Counted from the first letter of the stretch, positions 17,032 to 24,908 are shown. The stretch is 28,270 nucleotides of DNA from an uncultured Sphingobacteriales bacterium (GCA_946479435.1 CAMLFX010000033.1:1-28270); one strand, 5' to 3'. Numbers and translations: made by a program. Notes: generated from the letters alone by a model not told the origin.

Positions 17032-17070
17032 AACCACCGGGTTATGGCCCGGTGGTTTTTATTTTTTAAT
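17032..17070 (+). terminator. Intrinsic terminator before thrS
   Basis: Stem AACCACCGGG (17032-17041) / CCCGGTGGTT (17048-17057), 10 bp, six-base loop, followed by a T-rich tract. It ends the lipoprotein/ABC transcript and insulates thrS. Confidence 0.92.
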
Positions 17071-17094
17071 AATTTATGATCGTGCGGCAATTTG

Positions 17095-17102
17095 TACCTT
17101 TG
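17095..17102 (+). promoter_or_regulatory. Promoter -7 element for thrS (TACCTTTG)
   Basis: Exact TAnnTTTG match, 32 bp before the thrS ATG. No clear TTG at -33. The leader is only about 25-30 nt, too short for a T-box or an elaborate thrS operator. Confidence 0.6.
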
Positions 17103-17134
17103 CCACCTGATTTTTAAGAGACGATAAACAATAT

Positions 17135-19090
17135 ATGATACGTATTACATTGCCCGATGGCGCGGTACGCGAGTATGAAGCCGGTGTTTCAGCGCTGGAT
17201 GTAGCTAAATCGATAAGCGAAGGGCTGGCACGCAAGGTGCTGGCTGCCGAAGTGAATGGTGAAGTATGGGATGCCTTCCGCCCTATAAGCAACGATGCAA
17301 CCCTTAAGTTGCTGACATGGGATGAAAAAGGCGCTAAAGCTACCTTCTGGCACTCTTCTGCCCACCTGATGGCAGAAGCCCTGGAAGCATTGTACCCCGG
17401 CGTAAAGCTGGGCATAGGCCCTTCTATCGATAATGGTTTCTATTATGATGTGGACCTTGGTGGCCGCCCTATAACAGAAGAAGACCTGAAAAAGATAGAA
17501 ACCAAGATGAAGGAACTGGCTAAAAACAACAGCCGCTACGAACGTAAAGACGTATCGAAAGCGGATGCTGTGGCCTACTTTACCGAAAAAGATGACCCCT
17601 ACAAGCTGGAACTGATTCAAGACCTGCAGGATGGCAATATAACCTTCTATACACAAGGCCAGTTTACCGACCTGTGCCGTGGCCCGCACATACCTAATAC
17701 CAGCTTTATAAAGGCTATAAAGCTTACCAATATAGCAGGTGCCTATTGGCGTGGTAATGAGAAGAACAAAATGCTTACCCGCATATACGGTATCACCTTC
17801 CCCGCACAAAAAGAGCTGGATGAATACCTGGCACTGCTGGAAGAAGCGAAGAAGCGCGACCACCGTAAGCTGGGTAAAGAACTGGAACTATTTGCCTTTA
17901 GCGAGAAAGTAGGCAGTGGCTTGCCATTGTGGTTGCCCAAAGGTGCCATGCTGCGCGAACGCCTGCAACAGTTTTTGCAAAAAGCACAAATGGAAAGCGG
18001 TTACCAGCCGGTTATTACCCCACATATAGGCAGCAAGCAACTGTATGTTACTTCGGGCCACTGGGAAAAGTATGGTAAGGATAGTTTCCGCCCCATAACT
18101 ACACCACAGGAAGGCGAGGAGTTTATGCTGAAGCCAATGAACTGTCCGCACCACTGCGAGATATATAAAACATCGCCGCGCTCGTACAAAGACCTGCCGG
18201 TACGTTTGGCAGAGTTTGGTACCGTGTACCGCTACGAGCAATCGGGCGAATTGCATGGGTTAACACGTGTGCGTGGCTTTACCCAGGACGATGCGCACCT
18301 GTTCTGCCGCCCCGACCAGGTACTTGAGGAATTTAAAAAAGTGATAGACCTGGTGATGTATGTATTCACCTCGCTAGATTTTCATGATTTTACTGCACAG
18401 GTATCGCTGCGCGACCAGGAAGACCGCAGCAAGTATATAGGCAGCGAAGAAAACTGGGAAATTGCCGAGCAATCGATAATAACAGCGGCAGCTGAAAAAG
18501 GCCTGAAAACCGTAGTGGAATACGGTGAAGCGGCTTTCTACGGCCCTAAGCTGGATTTTATGGTGAAAGATGCCTTGGGACGCAGCTGGCAGCTGGGTAC
18601 CATACAGGTAGATTATAACCTGCCTGAGCGTTTTGAACTGGAATATGTAGATAGCGATAATACCCGCAAACGCCCTGTAATGATACACCGTGCGCCGTTT
18701 GGCAGTATGGAGCGCTTTATAGCCGTATTGCTGGAGCACTGTGGTGGCGACCTGCCCTTCTGGCTGGCACCTGTGCAGGTGAAAGTATTGCCTATCAGCG
18801 ATAAGTTTCAGCCTTATGCGGAAGAAGTTGCCAAAGCCCTGAAAGCAGAAGGCATACGTGCCGAAGTAGATGACCGCAATGAGAAGATAGGCAGGAAGAT
18901 ACGCGATACCGAGCTGATGAAAGTACCATACATGATGGTGGTGGGTGAAAAAGAAATGAACGACCGCGCCGTAGCCGTACGTAAGCATGGTGAAGGCGAT
19001 AAGGGTACACAACCGCTCGATGAACTGGTAAATGAACTAAAAGAGCTGGTAAAGCAACAAACAGCAGGCAATAAAGCTGCGCTGGCATAA
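17135..19090 (+). CDS. thrS: Threonine--tRNA ligase
   Basis: Charges tRNA-Thr in the cytoplasm. 651 residues, normal length, complete domain order: TGS domain (1-62); editing domain with HSSAH (73-77) and the CRGPH motif that removes mis-charged Ser; catalytic class II core with [12 protein letters not shown], the zinc-binding Cys in MNCPHH, the motif 2 segment [20 protein letters not shown] and motif 3 [11 protein letters not shown]; and the C-terminal anticodon-binding domain starting near [15 protein letters not shown] at 17135. Next to infC, the common thrS-infC arrangement, although infC has its own promoter-like element. Confidence 0.98.
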   Translation: MIRITLPDGAVREYEAGVSALDVAKSISEGLARKVLAAEVNGEVWDAFRPISNDATLKLLTWDEKGAKATFWHSSAHLMAEALEALYPGVKLGIGPSIDNGFYYDVDLGGRPITEEDLKKIETKMKELAKNNSRYERKDVSKADAVAYFTEKDDPYKLELIQDLQDGNITFYTQGQFTDLCRGPHIPNTSFIKAIKLTNIAGAYWRGNEKNKMLTRIYGITFPAQKELDEYLALLEEAKKRDHRKLGKELELFAFSEKVGSGLPLWLPKGAMLRERLQQFLQKAQMESGYQPVITPHIGSKQLYVTSGHWEKYGKDSFRPITTPQEGEEFMLKPMNCPHHCEIYKTSPRSYKDLPVRLAEFGTVYRYEQSGELHGLTRVRGFTQDDAHLFCRPDQVLEEFKKVIDLVMYVFTSLDFHDFTAQVSLRDQEDRSKYIGSEENWEIAEQSIITAAAEKGLKTVVEYGEAAFYGPKLDFMVKDALGRSWQLGTIQVDYNLPERFELEYVDSDNTRKRPVMIHRAPFGSMERFIAVLLEHCGGDLPFWLAPVQVKVLPISDKFQPYAEEVAKALKAEGIRAEVDDRNEKIGRKIRDTELMKVPYMMVVGEKEMNDRAVAVRKHGEGDKGTQPLDELVNELKELVKQQTAGNKAALA

Positions 19091-19132
19091 AAGTTTAATA
19101 CAGTATCATATACATTTAAATTACAAATACGC

Positions 19133-19140
19133 TATTTTTG
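19133..19140 (+). promoter_or_regulatory. Promoter -7 element for infC (TATTTTTG)
   Basis: Exact TAnnTTTG match, 22 bp upstream of the infC ATG, within the 72 bp thrS-infC gap. No matching TTG at -33. It would allow infC expression apart from thrS. Confidence 0.5.
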
Positions 19141-19162
19141 CCATCAATTTTAAAAACCATTA

Positions 19163-19720
19163 ATGCAGAAAAGAAGTAAAGGAAAACCATTTTTCAGGCC
19201 AAGACTACCACAAAACGAACATAAACTCAACAGAGAGATAACAGCACCGGAGGTGCGATTGATAGGGGAAGGAGTAGAGCCGGCAGTATATCCGCTGGCA
19301 GAGGCCCTGCGCCTTGCTGAAGAGCAGGAAGTAGACCTGGTAGAAATATCGCCCAACGCAGTGCCGCCTGTTTGCAGGCTTATAGACTATAAAAAATTCT
19401 TGTACGAAAAGAAGAAGAAGGATAAGGAACAGAAAGCAAAGTCGAAACAATCGGAAGTAAAAGAAATACGTTTTACGCCTAATACCGATGACCATGACTT
19501 TGAATTCAAACTAAAACATGCGGAAAAGTTTTTGAAAGAAGGCGATAAAGTAAAGTGCTACGTACAGTTCAAAGGCCGTGCTATCATGTTCCAGGATCGT
19601 GGTGAACTAATGCTGCTGAAGTTTGCAGAAAGACTAGCAGAATGGGGTAGTTTAGAGTCAATGCCGAAAATGGAGGGTAGAAGGATGCTTGCAATCTTTA
19701 CACCGAAGAAAAAGAAATAA
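19163..19720 (+). CDS. infC: Translation initiation factor IF-3
   Basis: Binds the 30S subunit and checks start-codon pairing. 185 residues with both domains: the IF3-N domain with the hallmark HKLNREITAPEVRLIGEGVE, a lysine-rich linker (KKKKDKEQKAKSK) and the IF3-C domain with VKEIRFTPNTDDHDFEFKLK and GDKVKCYVQFKGR. It begins with ATG at 19163, not the rare AUU used for autoregulation in E. coli. The usual partners rpmI (L35) and rplT (L20) do not follow; instead a gene-free AT-rich stretch does. Confidence 0.97.
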   Translation: MQKRSKGKPFFRPRLPQNEHKLNREITAPEVRLIGEGVEPAVYPLAEALRLAEEQEVDLVEISPNAVPPVCRLIDYKKFLYEKKKKDKEQKAKSKQSEVKEIRFTPNTDDHDFEFKLKHAEKFLKEGDKVKCYVQFKGRAIMFQDRGELMLLKFAERLAEWGSLESMPKMEGRRMLAIFTPKKKK

Positions 19721-19813
19721 CAAAATCTGTTAAAATTTGTTAATGATTTTTAGATTTAAATTAGTTTGTTGATTTTCAATGAGTTGGTTAATTTAATTTT
19801 TTTTTACTCAGAT

Positions 19814-19843
19814 TTGCTAAAATCAATTTTGTCATTAACTTTG
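19814..19843 (+). promoter_or_regulatory. Consensus Bacteroidota promoter (TTG-N19-TAACTTTG)
   Basis: TTG at 19814-19816, a spacer of exactly 19 bp, then TAACTTTG at 19836-19843. It is the only promoter I found in the window with both boxes matching the consensus exactly. No protein gene follows for 240 bp, but a terminator does at 19945, so it appears to drive a short noncoding RNA. Confidence 0.75.
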
Positions 19844-19847
19844 CATC

Positions 19848-19972
19848 AAACCTTAGGGTATTAACAAAAAGATATTATAGCGCTTAACAATTTGATTGGG
19901 CGTTTTTATATAAAGAGGTTTTCATGGTGATAGGGTTTATAGGGGCTGGCCTGTTCTCAGGCTGGCTTTTTT
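19848..19972 (+). ncRNA. Candidate small noncoding RNA (possibly 6S-like)
   Basis: The predicted transcript of about 125 nt runs from just after the promoter at 19814-19843 to the U-tract at 19972. Hand folding gives a closing stem AAACCTTA (19848-19855) with TAGGGTTT (19931-19938), 8 bp with one G-U; a large open internal loop; an apical hairpin CGCTTAA (19881-19887) / TTGGGCG (19896-19902) with partial flanking pairs; then the terminator hairpin. A rod closed at the base with an open centre recalls 6S RNA, but it is shorter than usual 6S. The Bacteroidales-1 RNA motif is, as I recall, also a promoter-to-terminator unit near the L20 gene in this phylum. The identity is a guess; the existence of a transcript is a reasonable inference. 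Confidence 0.5.
19945..19972 (+). terminator. Intrinsic terminator of the candidate small RNA
   Basis: Stem GCTGGCCTG (19945-19953) / CAGGCTGGC (19958-19966), 9 bp with two G-U pairs, loop TTCT, then six T. A clear rho-independent terminator not next to any protein-gene stop. Confidence 0.88.
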
Positions 19973-20090
19973 ATTTGTACTATGTCATGCTTTAATGGCT
20001 ATGCAATTGTTGTACATACTGTGATGGTGTGCTACAAGCCAGCTTCAATCATATTTTGCTTATATTAGAGCGCAAATCATCAATCTACAC

Positions 20091-21179
20091 ATGCGCCTGA
20101 AGATCTTACTAACACTCTCTATCCTTGCCGGTTTTGTTGTAAACGTTGTTGCCCAGCCTCTAAGTGCTTTTACCAATATGCAGAATCAGGTAATGGTTTG
20201 GAACAAAGGCATGATACGTAAGATTGACTACCTGCCGCCAACTGAAATGAAAATAGGGCGCACGGTAATACCTTACATAGATAACTCCCGTTCATTCAAA
20301 ATATATTACAACGGAGCAGTGAAGCAAGTGAACAGCGGGTTTACCAACGAATTTACGGTGAGCGACAACCTGATGTCTTACAAAAACGCAACAACGTTAT
20401 ATGTGTTCGACAATGGTGATATCAAACTACTCTCTACTTACACCTCGCAATACTATATGGGCGATAGCGTAATATTGTTCTTCGATGGCATACGCAGCGA
20501 ATATAAAGCCTACTACAACGGCCAGGTGTACCCAATAGAAGCTTTTCTTGCAGGCGATGCGCTTCAGGTAGTAAAGGTGAGTGATAATATAGCGGCTTAT
20601 GATAACTACGCTAACCAGTTCCACCTGTTTTACCTGGGCAATATCATCAACCAGGAAGAGTACGCCGTAAATAGTTTTGAAGTTGGCCGCAACACAGTAG
20701 CTTATGTTGATATCAATCGCCAGTTCAAAATATTTCACAACGGGCAAACATATATAACGGAAGATTTTCCACCATCAAAATACCTTGCAGGCGATAATTT
20801 AGTAGCCTATGTATCGTACGACGGGTATTTTAAAATATTCTATGGCGATAGTTTACAGACTATAGGATTTTTTACACCGCAGGATTTTAAAGTAACTGAT
20901 AATATGGTAGCCTGGCGCGACCCCAGCGGATACTTTAAAGTATTCTACAAAGGCGTTATTTCATCGCTTGAATCGTACTACCCCGATAAGTATATAATGC
21001 AATACAATTCTATAGCCTATATCAACAGGTCGAACGTATTGCGCCTGTTTACCGCAGGTGAAATCTACGATGTAACTACTGCCGAAGTAGAAGGCTGGGA
21101 GCTAAGCTACGATGTGCTGAAGTACCAGATAGGCAATAACATGTTCCGCATCAACTACAAAGGGCGCGAGTATTATTAA
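20091..21179 (+). CDS. Secreted protein of about nine 35-residue repeats
   Basis: 362 residues with signal peptide MRLKILLTLSILAGFVVNVVAQ. The rest is tandem repeats of about 34-36 residues with the pattern (G/S/T)DN(x)VAY.D....FKIFY.G, then a loop of about 12 residues and (D/E)F.V. Clear copies start near GRTVIPYIDNSRSFKIYYNG, SDNIAAYDNYANQFHLFYLG, GRNTVAYVDINRQFKIFHNG, GDNLVAYVSYDGYFKIFYGD and TDNMVAWRDPSGYFKVFYKG. The unit is short for TolB/WD40/kelch blades, so it may be a small-blade propeller or a beta-solenoid. No T9SS domain. Fourteen bp separate it from the OMP pair, suggesting an envelope operon. Function unknown. Confidence 0.9.
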   Translation: MRLKILLTLSILAGFVVNVVAQPLSAFTNMQNQVMVWNKGMIRKIDYLPPTEMKIGRTVIPYIDNSRSFKIYYNGAVKQVNSGFTNEFTVSDNLMSYKNATTLYVFDNGDIKLLSTYTSQYYMGDSVILFFDGIRSEYKAYYNGQVYPIEAFLAGDALQVVKVSDNIAAYDNYANQFHLFYLGNIINQEEYAVNSFEVGRNTVAYVDINRQFKIFHNGQTYITEDFPPSKYLAGDNLVAYVSYDGYFKIFYGDSLQTIGFFTPQDFKVTDNMVAWRDPSGYFKVFYKGVISSLESYYPDKYIMQYNSIAYINRSNVLRLFTAGEIYDVTTAEVEGWELSYDVLKYQIGNNMFRINYKGREYY

Positions 21180-21193
21180 TTCAAAATTCAAAA

Positions 21194-21826
21194 GTGAAGC
21201 AAACTCTGTCAATAGCAATTTTATTGCTATTTGCTATAAATGTGCAGGCGGGTATATTTATAGCTGCTGAAGGTGGTATTGGAGAAGTAGGTATGAAGTC
21301 GACAACTAAGGATCAACTAACGCCGTTTTGGGGGCTGCGCGTGGGTGTTAAATATAAAATGCTGATAGCCGGTGCAGGTATGCGCAGTTGGGGTACTAAA
21401 TATTTAGGGCCTATGCAGCTTACTGACAGGCAGGGTTATGAACATACGTTTGGCAGCACATTTAATATACGAAGCACATCTTTGCCAGTTTTTGCGGGTA
21501 TCGATATACCGCTGGATGATAAGCTATCCCTTCAGGCAATAGGAATGTACGCGCCCACCTTCGTGCGTAAGAATGTGATAACACTGCTTACTGCTAATAT
21601 GGGTGCCATTGTGGCAAAAGAAACATATAGCGCCGCAGGTATCGATATTGCTGCTGAATATAAAGCGAGTAAGCATATTGCAGTTACATTCAAGTTTACC
21701 CACTTTGCCTATCTTGATGGATTGAAATACACTGTTACCGATGCCGGTGCGGCCCGTTATTTTAATAATGTGAAAGACAAGCCAACCCTAAACGCTGTAG
21801 CTTTACAATTCAATTATTATTTCTAA
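21194..21826 (+). CDS. Outer-membrane beta-barrel protein (paralogue 1)
   Basis: 210 residues from a GTG at 21194; that start is fixed by the signal peptide MKQTLSIAILLLFAINVQAG. The body is alternating amphipathic strands (LRVGVKYKMLIAGAGMRSWG, STSLPVFAGIDIPL, YSAAGIDIAAEYKASKHIAV) and the protein ends in LQFNYYF, the aromatic C-terminus of barrels inserted by BamA. Probably a small porin-like or structural OMP of eight to ten strands. Its stop and the next ATG are adjacent (TAAATG), and the next gene is a paralogue. No substrate can be proposed. Confidence 0.85.
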   Translation: MKQTLSIAILLLFAINVQAGIFIAAEGGIGEVGMKSTTKDQLTPFWGLRVGVKYKMLIAGAGMRSWGTKYLGPMQLTDRQGYEHTFGSTFNIRSTSLPVFAGIDIPLDDKLSLQAIGMYAPTFVRKNVITLLTANMGAIVAKETYSAAGIDIAAEYKASKHIAVTFKFTHFAYLDGLKYTVTDAGAARYFNNVKDKPTLNAVALQFNYYF

Positions 21827-22471
21827 ATGAAACGCATAATATCCATAGCAATTATATTGTTTATTGCTGTTAGTGCAAATGCTAAAATACATATAGCTGC
21901 CGAGGCGGGGTTTGGTAATACTGGTATCAAAACAGGATATAATACATCGCCGTCGGGTATGTATGGGCTAATGATAGGTAAAGAGTTTAAAGTGCTGCTG
22001 GTAGATATAGGTGTACGTTCGTGGAGCTGCAACTATAGCGCGCAGAAAAATGTATTGTCAGGTGGTACATTATCGAGCGCTATATACGATGCTAATCTTG
22101 TTAATATATCAGTACCCATATCGGCAGGTATATATTTACCGTTGGGTAAAATAAATATACTGGCAAAGGCTGTGCTGGCGCCTACGTTTATCAGCAAGCA
22201 CGATATGAAAGAAGAAATGTCGGGTACAGCATTACCTATCTTAAATGCTGAAGACTATACCAAGCGTTATTTCACCGCAGCGGGTTGCGATCTTGGTATT
22301 GGCTACTCTTTCTCCAAACACATTTCGCTGGATGCGAAATATTCTTTGCTGGCTGCAGTATCAGACCTGAAGCATACGCCTGTTCTTGTATCTGCCAACC
22401 CTGTTATTTTAGGCGAAGGAGAAAGGCCACGCATCAATGCATTTGCTTTGCAACTGAATTTTTTCCTGTAG
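21827..22471 (+). CDS. Outer-membrane beta-barrel protein (paralogue 2)
   Basis: 214 residues, signal peptide MKRIISIAIILFIAVSANA. Collinear with the preceding gene: IHIAAEAGFGNTGIK with IFIAAEGGIGEVGMK; VGVRSWSCNY-type strand (DIGVRSWSCNY) with GAGMRSWGTKY; SAGIYLPL with FAGIDIPL; APTFISK with APTFVRK; TAAGCDLGIGYSFSKHISL with SAAGIDIAAEYKASKHIAV; and INAFALQLNFFL with LNAVALQFNYYF. Identity is low to moderate by eye, so the duplication is old. Translation is probably coupled to the first copy (zero-bp gap). No terminator was seen after it. Confidence 0.87.
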   Translation: MKRIISIAIILFIAVSANAKIHIAAEAGFGNTGIKTGYNTSPSGMYGLMIGKEFKVLLVDIGVRSWSCNYSAQKNVLSGGTLSSAIYDANLVNISVPISAGIYLPLGKINILAKAVLAPTFISKHDMKEEMSGTALPILNAEDYTKRYFTAAGCDLGIGYSFSKHISLDAKYSLLAAVSDLKHTPVLVSANPVILGEGERPRINAFALQLNFFL

Positions 22472-22514
22472 TATTTTCCATCAGAAATTTAATTCATATC
22501 ACTGCCGGTTAAAT

Positions 22515-22632
22515 TAAGTAAACGGATTATTCCCAAAGTCAATTAAATGTTTTTAATGGGCAGAAATGTACCAACCACATCGGCAATGTGCAGGTCTATT
22601 CTGTAATTACTAAAACATATACCGTTTACTTA
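22515..22632 (+). promoter_or_regulatory. Inverted repeat reaching the start codon of the GEVED-protein gene
   Basis: TAAGTAAACGG (22515-22525) is the exact reverse complement of CCGTTTACTTA (22622-22632), whose last base is the A of the ATG. The 96 bp between hold a short hairpin CACAT/ATGTG (22576-22580 / 22586-22590). In RNA the pairing would bury the ribosome-binding region; in DNA it could be an operator pair. No -7 box is seen nearby. Confidence 0.5.
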
Positions 22633-23459
22633 TGAGAAAACTAACTTTTACACTATGTGCCGCAGCTATGCTGCTGGCAAAAGCATCGCAAGCACAAATT
22701 ACTGACCCCGCACCTTATTGTGCCGGTGGGCTGGACGATGACAACGGCAACTTTGTAGTACCGCATGCTATTGAAGAAGTAAAATTGAACACCCTGGATA
22801 ACGCCAGCGGCTTTAATGCATCGCCGGGCAAGCACTACTTGTACTACAACAACCTGGCTGCTCCTGAACTGGCTTTAGGTTATACCTACGATCTTACTGT
22901 TACTTTCGACTATCCTTCTACCGTACACTATATCAATGCGTATATTGATTTTAACCGCGATAACGATTTTGATGATGCAGGAGAAGTGGTACTGGAACAA
23001 TCGGTGCATGGTACACGCACCAACCCTGCTGTAGTTGCAATAGATGTACCAGGCGATGCAGTGCTCGGTATAACACGTATGCGTGTTATGGTATTTGAAG
23101 ACGATAAGTATATGATGAGCGGAGGTATGCATGGTTTCCCTTGTACCAATGATACGCTTGACTGGGGCGAAACAGAAGACTATGATGTGAATTTGGTTAT
23201 CGGCCCAACATCGGTAAAAGAAGCAACTGCCGCAAAGGCAATAAATGTATATCCTAATCCCGCATCATCGGTAGTAACCATTGGTGCCGATATTAGTAAT
23301 GCACAAGTATCGGTTATGGATGTGCGTGGTGCGGTAATGAATACAGTTGTGCGCAAAGGCAACCAGCTCGACGTATCGGCATTAGCACCGGGTATGTATT
23401 TCTTAAAAATTATAAAAGACAAACAAACCTATACACAGCGCCTGCATGTAGAACGATAG
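22632..23459 (+). CDS. Secreted GEVED-domain protein with T9SS type-A sorting domain
   Basis: 275 residues. Signal peptide MRKLTFTLCAAAMLLAKASQA; mature N-terminus with PAPYCAGGLDDDNGNF. A GEVED domain follows: YINAYIDFNRDNDFDDAGEV (a calcium-binding-like DFNxDxDFxDxGE motif), then the closing TLDWGETEDYDV. The last about 70 residues are a type-A T9SS sorting domain: INVYPNPASSVVTIGAD, VSVMDVRGAVM, LAPGMYFLKI and a basic end LHVER. It should be secreted across the outer membrane by PorU-dependent T9SS and attached to the surface. No catalytic domain, so likely an adhesin or structural protein. Monocistronic, ended by two tandem terminators. Confidence 0.93.
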   Translation: MRKLTFTLCAAAMLLAKASQAQITDPAPYCAGGLDDDNGNFVVPHAIEEVKLNTLDNASGFNASPGKHYLYYNNLAAPELALGYTYDLTVTFDYPSTVHYINAYIDFNRDNDFDDAGEVVLEQSVHGTRTNPAVVAIDVPGDAVLGITRMRVMVFEDDKYMMSGGMHGFPCTNDTLDWGETEDYDVNLVIGPTSVKEATAAKAINVYPNPASSVVTIGADISNAQVSVMDVRGAVMNTVVRKGNQLDVSALAPGMYFLKIIKDKQTYTQRLHVER

Positions 23460-23486
23460 TCATTATCCCTGACCTTAAATGAAGAC

Positions 23487-23512
23487 GGCAACCTTAACGG
23501 GTTGCCTTTTTT
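23487..23512 (+). terminator. Intrinsic terminator after the GEVED-protein gene
   Basis: Stem GGCAACC (23487-23493) / GGTTGCC (23500-23506), six-base loop, then T-run. First of two hairpins in tandem. Confidence 0.9.
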
Positions 23513-23534
23513 AATTGCGGCACCTGCATACATC

Positions 23535-23565
23535 GAAAAAGACAACCGAGGTTGTCTTTTTCTTT
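23535..23565. terminator. Second, bidirectional terminator hairpin
   Basis: Perfect 12 bp stem GAAAAAGACAAC (23535-23546) / GTTGTCTTTTTC (23551-23562) with loop CGAG. The A-run and T-run on the two arms let it end both the plus-strand gene upstream and the minus-strand gene whose stop is at 23644. Confidence 0.9.
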
Positions 23566-23643
23566 AGGGTGCCTGGATTAGTCCGTACCCCTGCAAAGCT
23601 ATTCAGTTAGTTAACTGCGCAGTGGCCGTAAGTCCGGCAATTA

Positions 23644-23949
23644 TTAATAGTTTTCTTCGTCGTCAATAAGCGCCAGTTCAGCTTGTGGTGTATTGCTGGC
23701 TATGCGCCTGGTGAGGGATAATATGGTTGTAAGTATAATGCCTGTGGCCATACTCATACCTACGCTATACATATTGAACATATCGAGATCAGCAAAGTTG
23801 AAATGCTTGCCAAGTAAAGCACCCGTAATGCCACCTATAGCCCCCGTAAACACCACGAACCAACCCTTGGCGGGTTTCAGTTTAGGGTTAACGGATATAG
23901 TGATCCACGAAGCTATGATGCCAAATAATATACATGCGAACAGTCCCAT
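23644..23949 (-). CDS. Small GlsB/YeaQ/YmgE-like membrane protein
   Basis: 101 residues from the ATG at 23949 (MGLFACILFGIIASWITISV); an in-frame TTG at 23958 is less likely. Three hydrophobic segments: about 2-20, a glycine-rich one about 31-48 (VVFTGAIGGITGALLGKHF) and about 60-80. The order GIIASW....GAIGGITGALLG resembles the transglycosylase-associated/GlsB-YeaQ family of small stress membrane proteins, although the first Gly-rich helix is poorer than usual. The tail is acidic (ALIDDEENY). Function unknown. The upstream minus-strand neighbour is the NlpC/P60 gene. Confidence 0.75.
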   Translation of the reverse strand: MGLFACILFGIIASWITISVNPKLKPAKGWFVVFTGAIGGITGALLGKHFNFADLDMFNMYSVGMSMATGIILTTILSLTRRIASNTPQAELALIDDEENY

Positions 23950-24069
23950 AACACACAATTTTAAGAGGGTTAAAACACTACAATAAGTGTAATAACAATT
24001 ATGCCCCGCCTAAACCGGCGCAATAGCAGTATTTACAGGGCTAAACGGGGATTTTATTACGCGTTTGCA

Positions 24070-24855
24070 TTAGAAGAACCGCTTCACCATACGCAGGTTG
24101 TGGGTGCGCCTGCGCAGCGATGTGCTGATGATGCCCGCGGGGTCTATACGGTCTATTACCACGCGGCCGCTGGTATCGGTAGCGTGTATTATCGTATTGT
24201 CATTTAGCAATATACCTACATGGGTTATATTACCCTCTGCGTTATCGAAAAAAGCAAGGTCGCCACAGCGGGCATGTTGCAGAAAGTCAATTGTTTCACC
24301 TTCTGTAGCCTGTTGGCTGGCATCGCGGGGTATGGCCCTGCCGCATAGCTTGTAGGCCATTTGGGTAAGCCCCGAACAATCGATACCCGAAACCGTGCGG
24401 CCACCCCACAGGTAGGGGGCGTTCAGGTATTGCAGGGCGGCTTCTTTTATATTGTCGCAGGTCAGCTCCAGCTTCTTGATAGTGAGGCGCTTGCCTTTGT
24501 ATTTGGCAGGGCGGTTCAGTATGCTGGTTTTGCCACCTTTTACGCTAAACAGGTCGCTGCCCAATGGCAGCAGTATATCGCCTTCTTCCAGCACCAGCTT
24601 ATCGGTATGGCGGGCGCTGATGTATTTAGGCGCCTTGCGGTACTCTTTGCGGCTTATAAAAGCCAGCTGGCCGGCTTTGCACCAGCCCTCGTATCCATCC
24701 CATTCGCAGCGTATGCGTGCCCAGTCGTTATCATCCAGCTCCAGCACCTCGGCGCGTTCGCCAAAAAGCAGCTCGTTCACCTGTTCGGCACGGTGGCCGG
24801 GGTCTTTACGCACGGGCATGTGCGATACATTGCAGAAGGCGTAAGTAAGTACCAT
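24070..24855 (-). CDS. NlpC/P60 (C40) peptidase with SH3b region, probably cytoplasmic
   Basis: 261 residues. N-terminal bacterial SH3-like segments (about 1-125, with GERAEVLELDDNDWARIRCEWDG split over strands), then an NlpC/P60 domain (about 130-261) with the catalytic triad type Cys160 in GIDCSGLTQ, His212 in ITHVGILL and His224 in TIIHATD. The segment NAPYLWGGRTVSGIDC is the C40 hallmark. No signal peptide or lipobox, so it is likely cytoplasmic, like YkfC-type gamma-D-glutamyl-L-diamino-acid endopeptidases that recycle murein peptides. Specificity inferred from architecture. A 187 bp divergent gap to rny contains a 15 bp palindrome. Confidence 0.92.
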   Translation of the reverse strand: MVLTYAFCNVSHMPVRKDPGHRAEQVNELLFGERAEVLELDDNDWARIRCEWDGYEGWCKAGQLAFISRKEYRKAPKYISARHTDKLVLEEGDILLPLGSDLFSVKGGKTSILNRPAKYKGKRLTIKKLELTCDNIKEAALQYLNAPYLWGGRTVSGIDCSGLTQMAYKLCGRAIPRDASQQATEGETIDFLQHARCGDLAFFDNAEGNITHVGILLNDNTIIHATDTSGRVVIDRIDPAGIISTSLRRRTHNLRMVKRFF

Positions 24856-24908
24856 AAGCTATTGTACTACAATATTACAAGCATTATGGCTATTCTGCTA
24901 GCCCCGCG

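Larger units (their letters stand above)
19721..20090. other. Gene-free AT-rich region after infC
   Basis: 370 bp with no convincing protein gene. The first 95 bp are AT-rich without a clear terminator for infC. Then come a consensus promoter (19814-19843), a structured putative transcript and a terminator (19945-19972), described separately. The last about 115 bp is the upstream region of the repeat-protein gene at 20091, with a loose TATTTTG near 20057. No L35 or L20 reading frame is present. Confidence 0.8.

Noticed and set aside
17189..19012. Several long minus-strand frames across thrS
   Set aside because: All lie opposite an intact ThrRS and have the low-complexity Phe/Tyr/Cys-rich look of antisense frames.
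19924..19995. 23-codon hydrophobic ORF (MVIGFIGAGLFSGWLF...) in the candidate small RNA region
   Set aside because: The terminator hairpin and U-tract lie inside it, so most transcripts would end before its stop. It has an AAGAGG upstream, so a small membrane peptide cannot be fully excluded.
19721..20090. Possible missed rpmI (L35) or rplT (L20)
   Set aside because: No frame shows the Lys/Arg-rich L35 or L20 sequence; the region is AT-rich and noncoding.
24004..24050. CCCCG...CGGGG pair after the NlpC/P60 gene as a terminator
   Set aside because: Only 5 bp arms with a 37-base loop and no U-tract on the minus strand. A 5 bp ACACT/AGTGT hairpin at 23975-23990 is also too weak to list.
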